This document shows positions 41,214 to 50,634 of a stretch of DNA of 64,000 bases, piece after piece. Each line of letters starts with the position of its first letter. Positions within the stretch are counted from its first letter, which is position 1. The DNA comes from Gillisia sp. CAL575 (GTDB lineage: Bacteria > Bacteroidota > Bacteroidia > Flavobacteriales > Flavobacteriaceae), in the NCBI RefSeq assembly GCF_000403785.1, contig NZ_APHJ01000018.1, forward strand, positions 62,001 through 126,000, written 5' to 3'. The position numbers were made by a program, and so were the translations under genes. Under the pieces are notes generated by a model. That model did not search any database. It was not told the DNA's origin and saw only the letters and a program-made list of their open reading frames with translations.

Positions 41214-41615
41214 ATGAAAATCGTTCTAGCATTTATAATTCTTTTTTATACATCTTCTTTCTTGGGGCAGGATATCTATTATTCTCCAATGACAGAAAAT
41301 TTGGAATCTGGAGAAAAGTCAATTATAAATAGGACTATAACAATTGAACAGGAAACGATTCTAATTAAAACAGAGACTAACTTTGGATACGATCTTCAAA
41401 CTTTAAAAATTCTGAGCAAGGAGTTAAAACAGACAATTCCGCCCATAATGATATACAATTGTAGTTCTCCAGATGGGGTTTACCCAACGATTCTTTTTAT
41501 TCCACAACGAAAAGTCACCACTGAAATCCTAATTATTCAACCTTCTTTTACTGATGATTCTGATGATCATTTCAGATTTTATATTGATGCGGAAGAAAAA
41601 CCTTTTCAGCAATAA
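41214..41615 (+). CDS. Small secreted protein of unknown function
   Basis: 133 residues from the Met at 41214, chosen because it begins a signal peptide (MKIVLAFIILFYTSSFLGQ). In-frame Met codons at 41157 and 41205 would place charged and Cys-containing residues before it. The mature part is beta-rich (SIINRTITIEQETILIKTETNFGYDLQTLKIL, EILIIQPSFTDDSDDHFRFYIDAEE). No family is recognised. It is on the same strand as the tra operon and may be its last gene. Confidence 0.5.
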   Translation: MKIVLAFIILFYTSSFLGQDIYYSPMTENLESGEKSIINRTITIEQETILIKTETNFGYDLQTLKILSKELKQTIPPIMIYNCSSPDGVYPTILFIPQRKVTTEILIIQPSFTDDSDDHFRFYIDAEEKPFQQ

Positions 41616-41837
41616 AATTATTTTTAAGGGGAATGCATGAGGTGTAGATAAATTTAATATGGTTTGAGAGGAAAATTTTGAAACAATTCAACTTGAAATA
41701 GTGGTAGGAATTTAATATTTAGAATGGAATATATAAAATATTATATTTTTGGCTTTAGTTAGATTGATAAGTAATATTAGTACTCAATTAATTTATTTCG
41801 AAGATTGAATTAATAATGTGATTTAAGTATTTCAAAT

Positions 41838-42455
41838 TTAAACTTCTCTAGCTTCTAGATTAACATCATACGGAAAAGCAAAACTTCTAACTTCTTCGCC
41901 ACCTAACCATCTATTTCTATCTTTTTCTTTTAGCACTACGGGCATCCTTTTTTTGTTGTTATGTATCTTACTCATTAGTTCATTGGCTTCGGTTGTAACA
42001 ATAGAGTAGGAGTTTACAAGTTCATTGTTTGTGGGATTTTTCCAACTTGAATAAATTCCTGCAAATGCAAAAATTTCCTGATCTTTTCGTCTAATTAAAA
42101 ATTTCTGTTTTTCCTTACCGTTAGCATTAAGCCATTGCCATTCATAATAGGCATCTGCAATAATCAGGCAGCGGTTTCTTACTGACTCTCGGTAGGAAGG
42201 TTTCTCGGTAACTGTTTCAATTCTTGCGTTTAGAGTCATTTTTTTAATCTTATCATCCTTTGCCCAAAATGGAATTAAACCCCAATTATACAATTGGATT
42301 TCTCCTTGATTTTCATCTGTAATAACTGGGGTTTTAATAAACGTGAAAGCATTAATCTCACCCAAGGGGGAATAGGCTTCAGGCTCTATGAACCGAGCAT
42401 CAAATGATCTCTCAATGGCAGATAACTTAGAATTTAATTCTGTGCGATAACACAT
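41838..42455 (-). CDS. Second SRAP-family (YedK/HMCES-like) protein
   Basis: 205 residues from the Met at 42455, chosen because it gives MCYRTE and so the essential Cys2; the in-frame Met at 42485 would bury that Cys at position 12. Family marks are YNWGLIPFWAKDD, LNARIETVTEKPSYRESVRNRCLIIADAYYEWQW, FAGIYSSW, YSIVTTEANELMSKIHNNKKRMPVVL and a final motif. It crosslinks abasic sites in single-stranded DNA. It is clearly diverged from the 19255-19980 paralogue. In this position, between tra genes and the defence island, it may protect single-stranded DNA entering by conjugation. Confidence 0.9.
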   Translation of the reverse strand: MCYRTELNSKLSAIERSFDARFIEPEAYSPLGEINAFTFIKTPVITDENQGEIQLYNWGLIPFWAKDDKIKKMTLNARIETVTEKPSYRESVRNRCLIIADAYYEWQWLNANGKEKQKFLIRRKDQEIFAFAGIYSSWKNPTNNELVNSYSIVTTEANELMSKIHNNKKRMPVVLKEKDRNRWLGGEEVRSFAFPYDVNLEAREV

Positions 42456-42776
42456 ATTGAAATTTTTAACATACAATTTAATCAATTTTTGAATATGAAT
42501 AGAACCTTAAAACCTTCATGATCATAGAGAATGTAATTTTTTTTCCTTACCAAATATGACAATGTGCAGCCTTGAAAATACTTGAGAATCAGATGTCTAA
42601 ATTATATAATATGCGAAATCAATGAGAGGTTTTAATAAATTATTTTACAGAAACATCAATTAAGTAGATTCAGTATATGACTTTTATCCAATTTACTTTG
42701 CTCTGGTAAGTTGGGTTGATAATTCTTATTCTGTTTTTTAAAAATATCTCCCAAAAATTCATATTTTTAAGAACTC

Positions 42777-42823
42777 ATTAACAAGGTGTGAAACAAGAGC
42801 ATCCCTACAAGCTTCTTGTTAAT
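42777..42823. promoter_or_regulatory. 9-bp inverted repeat upstream of the type IIG gene
   Basis: ATTAACAAG (42777-42785) and CTTGTTAAT (42815-42823) are perfect complements around 29 nt, ending 21 bp before ATG 42845. It is a candidate control site for the restriction-modification gene. The gap upstream (42456-42776) shows nothing else. Confidence 0.35.
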
Positions 42824-42844
42824 AAAAATAACCCCCATTTCTGC

Positions 42845-45800
42845 ATGCAGACAGAACAGTCAATCAATTCAGGGAATACAAATATACTTAAGCCGCGTAA
42901 AGCACTTAACAAGGCATTTTTAAAGGTAAAGCCTAACCGATCACAGATCGAACGATTCAAAGAGAATCTTATTCAATTACTGGATAGGACTAATGATACC
43001 GAAAGTGAAGAATTCCACAAGAACTTAGTCACAGATTTTCTTAAGAAAACATACTACGAACCTGCTCATTTTATAAATACAAAAGGCCGAACAGATCTTG
43101 TTATCCATAATGGCAACAAAGCCAAGAGTAGCGTTGGTGTTATTATTGAAGCAAAAAAACCAACAAACAGGGCAGAGATGCTCAGCAAAGAAAAGTTAAA
43201 CGTAAAAGCTTTTCAGGAGTTGGTGTTGTATTATTTAAGGGAGCGAATATCACAGAAGAATCTTGAAGTAAAATATGTGGTCGCCACTAATATCAATGAG
43301 TGGTTTATTTTTGATGCCAATATTTTTGAAAAGGCCTTTGCACAAAACAAGCGGCTGGTAAGCCAGTTTATAGATTTTGAAGCTGGAAGACTAGCAGGAA
43401 AAACTACCGATTTTTTCTACAAAGAAATAGCCGAACCTTTTATTTCTGAAATGCAACACGAGGTGGAATTCACCTATTTTGATATCAGAAACTATGAAAA
43501 GCCCTTGCGGAACAATAACCCCAAGGATGATAATAAGCTAATCGCCCTTTTCAAACTTTTATCTCCCGAACATCTGCTAAAACTCCCATTTATCAATGAC
43601 AGTAACAGCCTTGATAAACGGTTTTATGGCGAATTGTTGCATATAATTGGCCTCACCGAAACCAAACAGGGCGGAAAGAAATTAATTGAACGCCATAAAG
43701 AAGGAAACCGTAATACCGGTTCTTTTCTGGAAAATGCCATTATCCAACTGGACAGCATGGATAAAATTGGGCAATTGCCGAATGCTTCTCAATTTGGTGA
43801 TTCCCACCAAGATCGGCTTTTTAATGTAGGCCTAGAGCTAAGCATTACTTGGCTAAACAGGATATTATTCCTTAAGCTGCTGGAAGCACAGTTGCTCACC
43901 TATCAGAAGGGAGATAAATCCTACGAATTTTTAAGCCTGGACAGGATCCATAATTACGATGATCTTAATAGTTTGTTCTTTCAGGTACTGGCGAGAAAAC
44001 ATTCTGAACGAAATGAAGATGTAAAAGTGCTTTTTGAAAAGGTACCATATCTCAACAGTTCCCTTTTTGAACCTACAGATATAGAACATGCAACCCTGTT
44101 TATTAGCAACCTTCGGGATGATAAAATGCTACCGATTTACAGTGGAACGGTTCTTAAGGACAAGAAAGGAAAGAAGCGCAGCGGCGAAATCAATGCGCTG
44201 GAATATTTGTTTAAATTCCTAAACTCCTACGATTTTAGCAGTGAAGGAGGGGAGAGCATCCAGGAAGATAACAAGACACTAATCAACGCCTCTGTACTAG
44301 GACTTATTTTTGAAAAGATTAATGGTTATAAAGACGGTTCTTTCTTTACGCCAGGGTTTATTACGATGTATATGTGCCGAGAGACCATCAGGAAAGCGGT
44401 GGTGCAAAAGTTCAATGAAACCAAAGGCTGGGCGTGTAAAGATCTGGAAGAATTGTATGATAATATAGAAGACCGTAAGGAAGCCAATGAGCTTATTAAT
44501 AGCCTGAAGATCTGTGATCCGGCTGTTGGCTCGGGCCATTTTTTGGTTTCTGCGCTCAATGAGATGATCGCAATTAAAAACGATCTGAATATTCTGCAGG
44601 ATCGCTCAGGAAGGCGTCTCAAGGAATACCAAGTGGAAGTGGTGAACGATGAACTTATTGTAACCGATGAAGATGGCGAGCTCTTTGAATACAATCCCTC
44701 CGGAAAAGAAAGCCAGCGAATACAAGAAGCACTTTTTCATGAAAAGCAGCAAATCATTGAAAACTGCCTTTTTGGGGTAGATATCAACCCGAATTCAGTT
44801 AAGATTTGCCGACTTCGATTGTGGATTGAATTGCTAAAGAACGCTTACTACAAGAACGAAACGGAGCTGGAAACGCTGCCGAATATAGATATCAACATCA
44901 AATGTGGGAATTCCCTTATCAGTCGCTTCGATCTGGATGCCGATTTAAGCAAGGCGCTGAAGGAGAGCAAATGGAGTATTGACAGTTACCGTGTGGCTGT
45001 AGACACCTACCGTAATGCCGAAAACAAGGAACAGAAGCGGGAGATGGAAAAGATCATTCATGACATCAAGAATGACTTTAGGAGCGAGATCTCCTCCAAC
45101 GATCCCAAGGTAAAACGCCTGCAAAAAGTTAAAGGGGAGTTATTCCTTTTGACCAACCAAACTCAGATGTTCGAGATGTCCAAGCGGGAAAAGGCCACTT
45201 GGAACAAAAAGCTGGAAAAACTCTCCAAAGACAGCAAAAAACTGGAAATCGAAATTCAGGAGATCAAGGATAACAAAATCTACGAAAACGCTTTTGAATG
45301 GCGCTTTGAGTTCCCGGAAGTACTGGATGATGCAGGGGATTATATTGGCTTTGATGTGGTGATTGGGAATCCGCCTTATATACGTCAGGAGGAATTAAAA
45401 GTAGTGAAGCCTTATCTTGAAATCATATATAAAACTTATTTAGGAACAGCTGATCTCTACGTTTATTTTGTGGAAAGAGGTCTTTCCGTACTTCGGAAAG
45501 GAGGGCAATTTATTTATATTCTTCCCAACAAATGGATGAGAGCTGGATATGGTTTGAATTTGCGCAAGTATCTTTTAAAATTTCAAATTGAAAAAATATT
45601 GAATTTTGGAGACCTTCCAGTTTTTGAAGAAGCAACTACTTATCCCTGTATATTAGAAGTTAATAAATCAACAGCAGATCATTATTTTCAAAGCGCAAAT
45701 ATAGAGACGCTTTCTTTTGAGAATGAATTAGGTCACTTTCTGATTGATAAGTTATTTCTAGTAGATAGTAGACTTCTCCAAAGCAATGGATGGAGCCTTA

Positions 45801-46630
45801 CTGATATAAAAGTGCAGAATCTCTTGAAAAAATTACGTAAGGAAGGAAAACCATTCGGAGCATATGTAAATGGAACTATTAATAGAGGAATCTTGACAGG
45901 ACTTAACGAAGCCTTTATTATCGATGAGCTAATTAAGGATAACCTAATAAAGGAAGACCCAAAATCTGCTGATATAATAAAACCTTTTTTAGCTGGACGA
46001 GATATTAAGAAATATCAAAAACCTAAAAGTAATAAGTATCTTATTCTTTTTAAAAACGGACAAACTCATAAACTGTTCGGGGAATTAAACGAAAATGCAG
46101 CTTTTCTTCAAATCAGTAAAGCATTTCCAGCTATTATGCAACACCTCGAAAAATTTGAAGATAAGGCCAAGAAACGTTCTGATAAAGGGAAATTTTGGTG
46201 GGAGCTAAGAGCTTGTGATTATTATGAAGAATTTGAAAAGAACAAACTGGTATGGCCCGAAACATCTCAAGACAACCAGTTCTGCTTAGTGCCTTCTGGT
46301 TTTTATTTGAATAAAACTTGCTTTTTTACTCCAATGTTTGATTCAGGATTAATGGGTGTTCTAAATTCTAGTGTTGCAAAATTCTATTTCGATTTTATTG
46401 TCTCAAAAATGAGAGGTGGATATTTTTCAATGTCAAAAGCGTATGTTGAAACCTTTCCAGTAGTTTACAACACCAACTTACATAAAGAAATAAGCTATAA
46501 AGTAAATCAATTGATCAAAAAAGAAGATGAAGAATTGGATGCCTTAAGGTTAAAAACTGAAATCGACCAGTTGGTTTACCAACTTTATGGTTTGACGGAG
46601 GAGGAAATCGAGATTATAGAAGCCAATTAG
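42845..46630 (+). CDS. Type IIG restriction-modification enzyme (Eco57I-like)
   Basis: 1261 residues from ATG 42845; an in-frame GTG at 42788 would add 19 residues and place the 42777-42823 inverted repeat inside the gene. The N-terminal nuclease domain has the PD-(D/E)XK pattern GRTDLVIHN...VIIEAKKP (about 65-105). The N6-adenine methylase part has motif I CDPAVGSGHFLVSALNEM (about 557), FGVDINPNSVKICRLRLWIEL and motif IV VIGNPPYIRQEEL (about 840). The C-terminal specificity domain runs from about 870. DNA up to about 45.4 kb is visibly less A/T-rich than 45.4-46.5 kb, suggesting a swapped specificity domain. The YobI-like ATPase follows after 3 bp. Confidence 0.9.
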   Translation: MQTEQSINSGNTNILKPRKALNKAFLKVKPNRSQIERFKENLIQLLDRTNDTESEEFHKNLVTDFLKKTYYEPAHFINTKGRTDLVIHNGNKAKSSVGVIIEAKKPTNRAEMLSKEKLNVKAFQELVLYYLRERISQKNLEVKYVVATNINEWFIFDANIFEKAFAQNKRLVSQFIDFEAGRLAGKTTDFFYKEIAEPFISEMQHEVEFTYFDIRNYEKPLRNNNPKDDNKLIALFKLLSPEHLLKLPFINDSNSLDKRFYGELLHIIGLTETKQGGKKLIERHKEGNRNTGSFLENAIIQLDSMDKIGQLPNASQFGDSHQDRLFNVGLELSITWLNRILFLKLLEAQLLTYQKGDKSYEFLSLDRIHNYDDLNSLFFQVLARKHSERNEDVKVLFEKVPYLNSSLFEPTDIEHATLFISNLRDDKMLPIYSGTVLKDKKGKKRSGEINALEYLFKFLNSYDFSSEGGESIQEDNKTLINASVLGLIFEKINGYKDGSFFTPGFITMYMCRETIRKAVVQKFNETKGWACKDLEELYDNIEDRKEANELINSLKICDPAVGSGHFLVSALNEMIAIKNDLNILQDRSGRRLKEYQVEVVNDELIVTDEDGELFEYNPSGKESQRIQEALFHEKQQIIENCLFGVDINPNSVKICRLRLWIELLKNAYYKNETELETLPNIDINIKCGNSLISRFDLDADLSKALKESKWSIDSYRVAVDTYRNAENKEQKREMEKIIHDIKNDFRSEISSNDPKVKRLQKVKGELFLLTNQTQMFEMSKREKATWNKKLEKLSKDSKKLEIEIQEIKDNKIYENAFEWRFEFPEVLDDAGDYIGFDVVIGNPPYIRQEELKVVKPYLEIIYKTYLGTADLYVYFVERGLSVLRKGGQFIYILPNKWMRAGYGLNLRKYLLKFQIEKILNFGDLPVFEEATTYPCILEVNKSTADHYFQSANIETLSFENELGHFLIDKLFLVDSRLLQSNGWSLTDIKVQNLLKKLRKEGKPFGAYVNGTINRGILTGLNEAFIIDELIKDNLIKEDPKSADIIKPFLAGRDIKKYQKPKSNKYLILFKNGQTHKLFGELNENAAFLQISKAFPAIMQHLEKFEDKAKKRSDKGKFWWELRACDYYEEFEKNKLVWPETSQDNQFCLVPSGFYLNKTCFFTPMFDSGLMGVLNSSVAKFYFDFIVSKMRGGYFSMSKAYVETFPVVYNTNLHKEISYKVNQLIKKEDEELDALRLKTEIDQLVYQLYGLTEEEIEIIEAN

Positions 46631-46633
46631 AAT

Positions 46634-49600
46634 ATGAAGAATACCAAAATCAAACTCCTAAAAAAAATCATTAAATCATGTCAAGCAATGATTGATTCAT
46701 TGACTAAAACGAGTAAATCTTCAAGATTCAAATCTCTTGCTCCAACAGTAGAAATTGACAATCCTAAAATTTATCATGAGGCTCTGGATTGGGCTCTGAG
46801 TAATAGGAAAAATGAAGACATTAAAAATATCGCCATAACCGGATATTACGGTTCAGGAAAAAGTAGTGTTATTAAAAATTTTATTGCACACTATAATCAT
46901 AAATTTAATTTCCTTTCTCTATCTCTTGCCACTTTTAAAGATTTTGACACAACCGATGTTACTAAAGATACTATAAAGGAGATTGAAGAAAGTATTTTGC
47001 AACAAATTTTTTATAATGTAAGGGATAATAAAATCCCAAATTCTCGGTTCAGCAAAATACCGGAAAACTTAACTTTTCAATATCTCCTATTTGCAATACC
47101 AATAGTTTTTTTCGTGCTATCATTATCCTTATTCTTTTTCAAGGAAATCAACACTTCCTTAGGATGGGAATTGACAAATAAACAAATCTCTAATAGTTTT
47201 GTAATTTCAGGTATAACAGTAATTCTTCTTATCCTTTGGAGACTTAAAAGTCTTACTTTAAATAAATTGAGCGTAAAAAATTTAGAGGTTGATTTGGCTA
47301 AAAAAAATGATGATTTATCAGTGCTCAATAAATATATAGATGAAATAATCTATTTTTTTAAAAAAACGAAATATCAAGTTGTCATTATAGAAGATATTGA
47401 TCGATTTGAGACTACTGAAATTTTCACGAAGCTTCGAGAGATTAATCTTATTCTCAACAACTCTGAAATCACGAAGAGTTTACATATTGTGTTTATATAT
47501 GCCATAAAAGATGATCAGTTTAAGAATAAAAAAGATCGAACCAAATTTTTTGATTTCATTTTACCTATTATTCCGGTTGTTAATGTGAATAATTCTATAG
47601 ACAAGTTGCTTAAAATAAAAAAAGATCATCATTTGGAGGTGAGCAACACATTAATTAACGAGTTAGCAATTTACATTGATGATATGCGGCTCTTACTTAA
47701 CATATTTAATGAATTTTTAATATATGATTCCAAGATTCCAGATGTGAGTCGAGATAAGATATTGGCTGTTATTATTTACAAAAATCTTTTGCCAGATGAT
47801 TTTGCACTTCTATCCCAAAATCAGGGGTTATTGCACGCTCTTTTTGAAAAGAAAGTAGAAATAATAGCTGATTTTGGGAAAGAATTGGAAAAGGAAATTT
47901 TAGAATTAAGAAGTGAAGTTGAGAAAATTGAAAAACATTTTCTTGTAGATTTAAAAGAACTTCGTTCTATTTATCTATTGCATTTTGTCGAAAGTCTTGA
48001 AAGTAATCCTAATCTTAGTTTTAAGTCATTTTGGCTTGGACATCGAAATTTATCGATTGTTGAAATGAAGACAGAAGAAAATTTTGATGCACTGATTCAT
48101 AATCGGGTAAAATATGTTTTTCAGAATCACGGAGCACGAGATTTTCCAATCAGATTTGAAGAAATAGAAAAAAAAGTTGATTCGTTAAGGTCGTATAAGG
48201 AACGTGAGTCGTTAATTTCCAGTAGGTCCAATAACCAAATTTCAATTAATAGAAATAAAATTTCCGCACTTAAAACTAAAATATCAGAAGTTAACAAAGC
48301 CAATTTAAGTGAGGTAATCACGGAGAAAATAATTGATAATACCCTCATAAATTATCTCACTTCTATTTCTCAAAAAGAAACAGTAAAAGGGGAGCTTGAA
48401 AAAATAGTAAATCAAAAAGGAGGGCTTTTAAAATCTTTGGTAACTAATGGATTTATTGATGAAGACTACTTTACATACATATCAATCTTCTATGAAGAAA
48501 GGATTACGAGAAATGATTTTAAATTTATTCAAGATGTAAAAAATTCCAAAAATCTGGAATTTGATATAAAGCTTGATAAAATCGTAGGTGTTATTGGATT
48601 TCTCAATCAGCGAAATTTGGAATCAAAACATGTTTATAATAAAGATTTAACAGATTTTTTATTGATTCAGAATGGATATAAAGCTGAAAAAGATTTATTA
48701 TTTAATTCAATTGCTAAATGTGAGGAAGCCGCTTTAAATTATATCATTTATTTTATTTCTAATTCGGTTAATCTGAAAATATTCATCCAAGAAATATCAC
48801 ATCGTAATATATTACTATGGGACGAATTTCTGACTTTTGGTGCCAAAACAGAAGATCAAGAAGAGTTATTATATGAGTTGCTTCTTAAATATGCAGATTT
48901 ACCAATACTTCATGAGATGATCGAAAAATCCCACTTTAAAGCACAAATAATAAGTGATGATAATTTCTTAAATAGGATTGAAAACCAAGACAGATTACAA
49001 AAGATATTAAAAGGATCTGAAATAAAACTGGCAAACATTAATTTCCAAGGGACCAATAATGAAATGCTAGATTTTATTTATGATAACAATCATTACGCAT
49101 TTACCCAATCAATGCTTGTAGGGTTACATGAAAACAGAACTAAAAGTAAGGGAGAAAATTTTTTAAAATGCCCTTATTCTATTATTTCAAAAGATCCCCT
49201 ATTAAGTAAGATGCACCAATATGTTCAAGACAACTTGGATAAATATGTTAGTTCTATAACTTTGAAAACTCCACAGAATGAAGTGGAGGATGAGCAATAT
49301 TATTTGATACTTCTTAATTCTGCGTCCATTACTTTTGATAATAAAGTAAGTTTAATACAAAAGCAAATCACAAAAATTTCCAAGGTTTCAGAAGTTGAAA
49401 ATTTTGAACTTGTAAAGCTTTTGTTCAATGAACAAAAGTTGCTACCTAGCTGGATTAATTTGGATTATTTTGTTCACAAATTCTTCGAATCTAAGACACC
49501 CATAGAGTTGCCAGAACTTATAATAAATTACTTGAATATAAGGGAAGTTGCTGAAGCCCTGGGTAAACAAACATTAACGGAAGAAAACCTTCTTGTTGAA

Positions 49601-50302
49601 AATTTAGAAGTTCTTATATTAAATAGTTCTAAAATAAATAATGAACAATATGATCTCCTAATTAGAAAATTCCTAAAATATGATAATCTTGTTTTAGAAA
49701 ACATTGAAGAGGAGAAAATTAAAATTCTAATTGACCAAGGTCTTCTTTTATTATCGGAAGATAATTTAAATGAACTGCGGAAGGAAGCTCCATCTTTAGT
49801 TATTGTACTATTGGAAAAATTTTCATTTGATTTTTTAAATGATCCAGACAAATACAAAATTAACACAAGAGAATTAAAACAGGTTTTAACTACTTCCAAA
49901 TTCAGCAGTTCTGAAAAAGCGGAACTATTTAAATTTCAAGAATCTTCAAACTTTAATAATGATCTTCAGTTGCTTCAAATTATAGCTAGCCTACTTATAG
50001 ATGAGAAGGAATTTTATGTGCCGACTGAAATTATTTTTCTACTTCTTGATGTTCAGTTGAAAATTGATCGTTCCATCAAACTTTTTAACCGAATTTCTGG
50101 TAAATTATCTAAGGAACAAATGCAATCTTATCTGAGCAATATGAAAAGTCCTTTTAAGGAGTTGGCTGATAGTTCCTCAAGACCATCAATCCCTAAAGAT
50201 CGAGACACAACAATTTTATTGGAAACTCTAGAGAGGGAAGGGATTATTAGTTCTAAGAAATCTGATGGTAAAAAGTATCGTATATATAAACATGGTAAAT
50301 AG
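46634..50302 (+). CDS. YobI-like membrane P-loop ATPase
   Basis: 1222 residues. The start (SLAPTVEIDNPKIYHEALDWALSNRKNEDIKNIAITGYYGSGKSSVIKNF) matches the YobI-type P-loop NTPase family, with Walker A near 69-77 and Walker B VVIIEDIDRF near 250. Two membrane helices (about 152-170 and 188-206) are inserted between them, as in KAP-type NTPases. The remainder (about 400-1222) is a long helical region rich in Leu, Ile, Asn and Lys, resembling a sensor or scaffold solenoid. It begins 3 bp after the type IIG stop, so both are one operon. The role is unknown; anti-phage defence is inferred from the partner and from the NACHT gene downstream. Confidence 0.8.
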   Translation: MKNTKIKLLKKIIKSCQAMIDSLTKTSKSSRFKSLAPTVEIDNPKIYHEALDWALSNRKNEDIKNIAITGYYGSGKSSVIKNFIAHYNHKFNFLSLSLATFKDFDTTDVTKDTIKEIEESILQQIFYNVRDNKIPNSRFSKIPENLTFQYLLFAIPIVFFVLSLSLFFFKEINTSLGWELTNKQISNSFVISGITVILLILWRLKSLTLNKLSVKNLEVDLAKKNDDLSVLNKYIDEIIYFFKKTKYQVVIIEDIDRFETTEIFTKLREINLILNNSEITKSLHIVFIYAIKDDQFKNKKDRTKFFDFILPIIPVVNVNNSIDKLLKIKKDHHLEVSNTLINELAIYIDDMRLLLNIFNEFLIYDSKIPDVSRDKILAVIIYKNLLPDDFALLSQNQGLLHALFEKKVEIIADFGKELEKEILELRSEVEKIEKHFLVDLKELRSIYLLHFVESLESNPNLSFKSFWLGHRNLSIVEMKTEENFDALIHNRVKYVFQNHGARDFPIRFEEIEKKVDSLRSYKERESLISSRSNNQISINRNKISALKTKISEVNKANLSEVITEKIIDNTLINYLTSISQKETVKGELEKIVNQKGGLLKSLVTNGFIDEDYFTYISIFYEERITRNDFKFIQDVKNSKNLEFDIKLDKIVGVIGFLNQRNLESKHVYNKDLTDFLLIQNGYKAEKDLLFNSIAKCEEAALNYIIYFISNSVNLKIFIQEISHRNILLWDEFLTFGAKTEDQEELLYELLLKYADLPILHEMIEKSHFKAQIISDDNFLNRIENQDRLQKILKGSEIKLANINFQGTNNEMLDFIYDNNHYAFTQSMLVGLHENRTKSKGENFLKCPYSIISKDPLLSKMHQYVQDNLDKYVSSITLKTPQNEVEDEQYYLILLNSASITFDNKVSLIQKQITKISKVSEVENFELVKLLFNEQKLLPSWINLDYFVHKFFESKTPIELPELIINYLNIREVAEALGKQTLTEENLLVENLEVLILNSSKINNEQYDLLIRKFLKYDNLVLENIEEEKIKILIDQGLLLLSEDNLNELRKEAPSLVIVLLEKFSFDFLNDPDKYKINTRELKQVLTTSKFSSSEKAELFKFQESSNFNNDLQLLQIIASLLIDEKEFYVPTEIIFLLLDVQLKIDRSIKLFNRISGKLSKEQMQSYLSNMKSPFKELADSSSRPSIPKDRDTTILLETLEREGIISSKKSDGKKYRIYKHGK

Positions 50303-50359
50303 ATTGAATGTATCATTATCAATTTAAAGTCCGATGTCTAGATCCCAAAATCTCGCCCA

Positions 50360-50419
50360 CTTGTTTATCGGCTTTATGGTTTAACGGAGGAGGAAATTTC
50401 CATAGTTGAAAGTTCTTAG
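50360..50419 (+). pseudogene. Leftover 3' end of a second type IIG gene
   Basis: The last 20 codons read LVYRLYGLTEEEISIVESS then stop, matching the end of the upstream enzyme, LVYQLYGLTEEEIEIIEAN then stop (46571-46630), at both protein and DNA level. Nothing upstream of it continues the homology, because the YobI-like gene stands there. It is a recombination scar. The remainder of the 50303-50634 gap shows no gene. Confidence 0.85.
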
Positions 50420-50634
50420 AAAAATGGAGTTTTATTGGCGATTCATGATTTCTTAAAAAATTAGAGACAATGGATAAATTGGGATTGTTGAGAGTGTATG
50501 ATGTAGGATAGATTCTAATTTCAGAATAGAAAGAATTTTAAAAATATTCTTATCCCTGAACAAGTTGAGTTTGTGAAATAAAATAGATAAAGTATAACGA
50601 GTTGTACTCAATACCTCAAATTTTTATATAAAAA

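Noticed and set aside
44297-44694. Minus-strand frames over methylase motif I
   Set aside because: Antisense shadows of the type IIG gene, rich in Ser and Leu, with no support.
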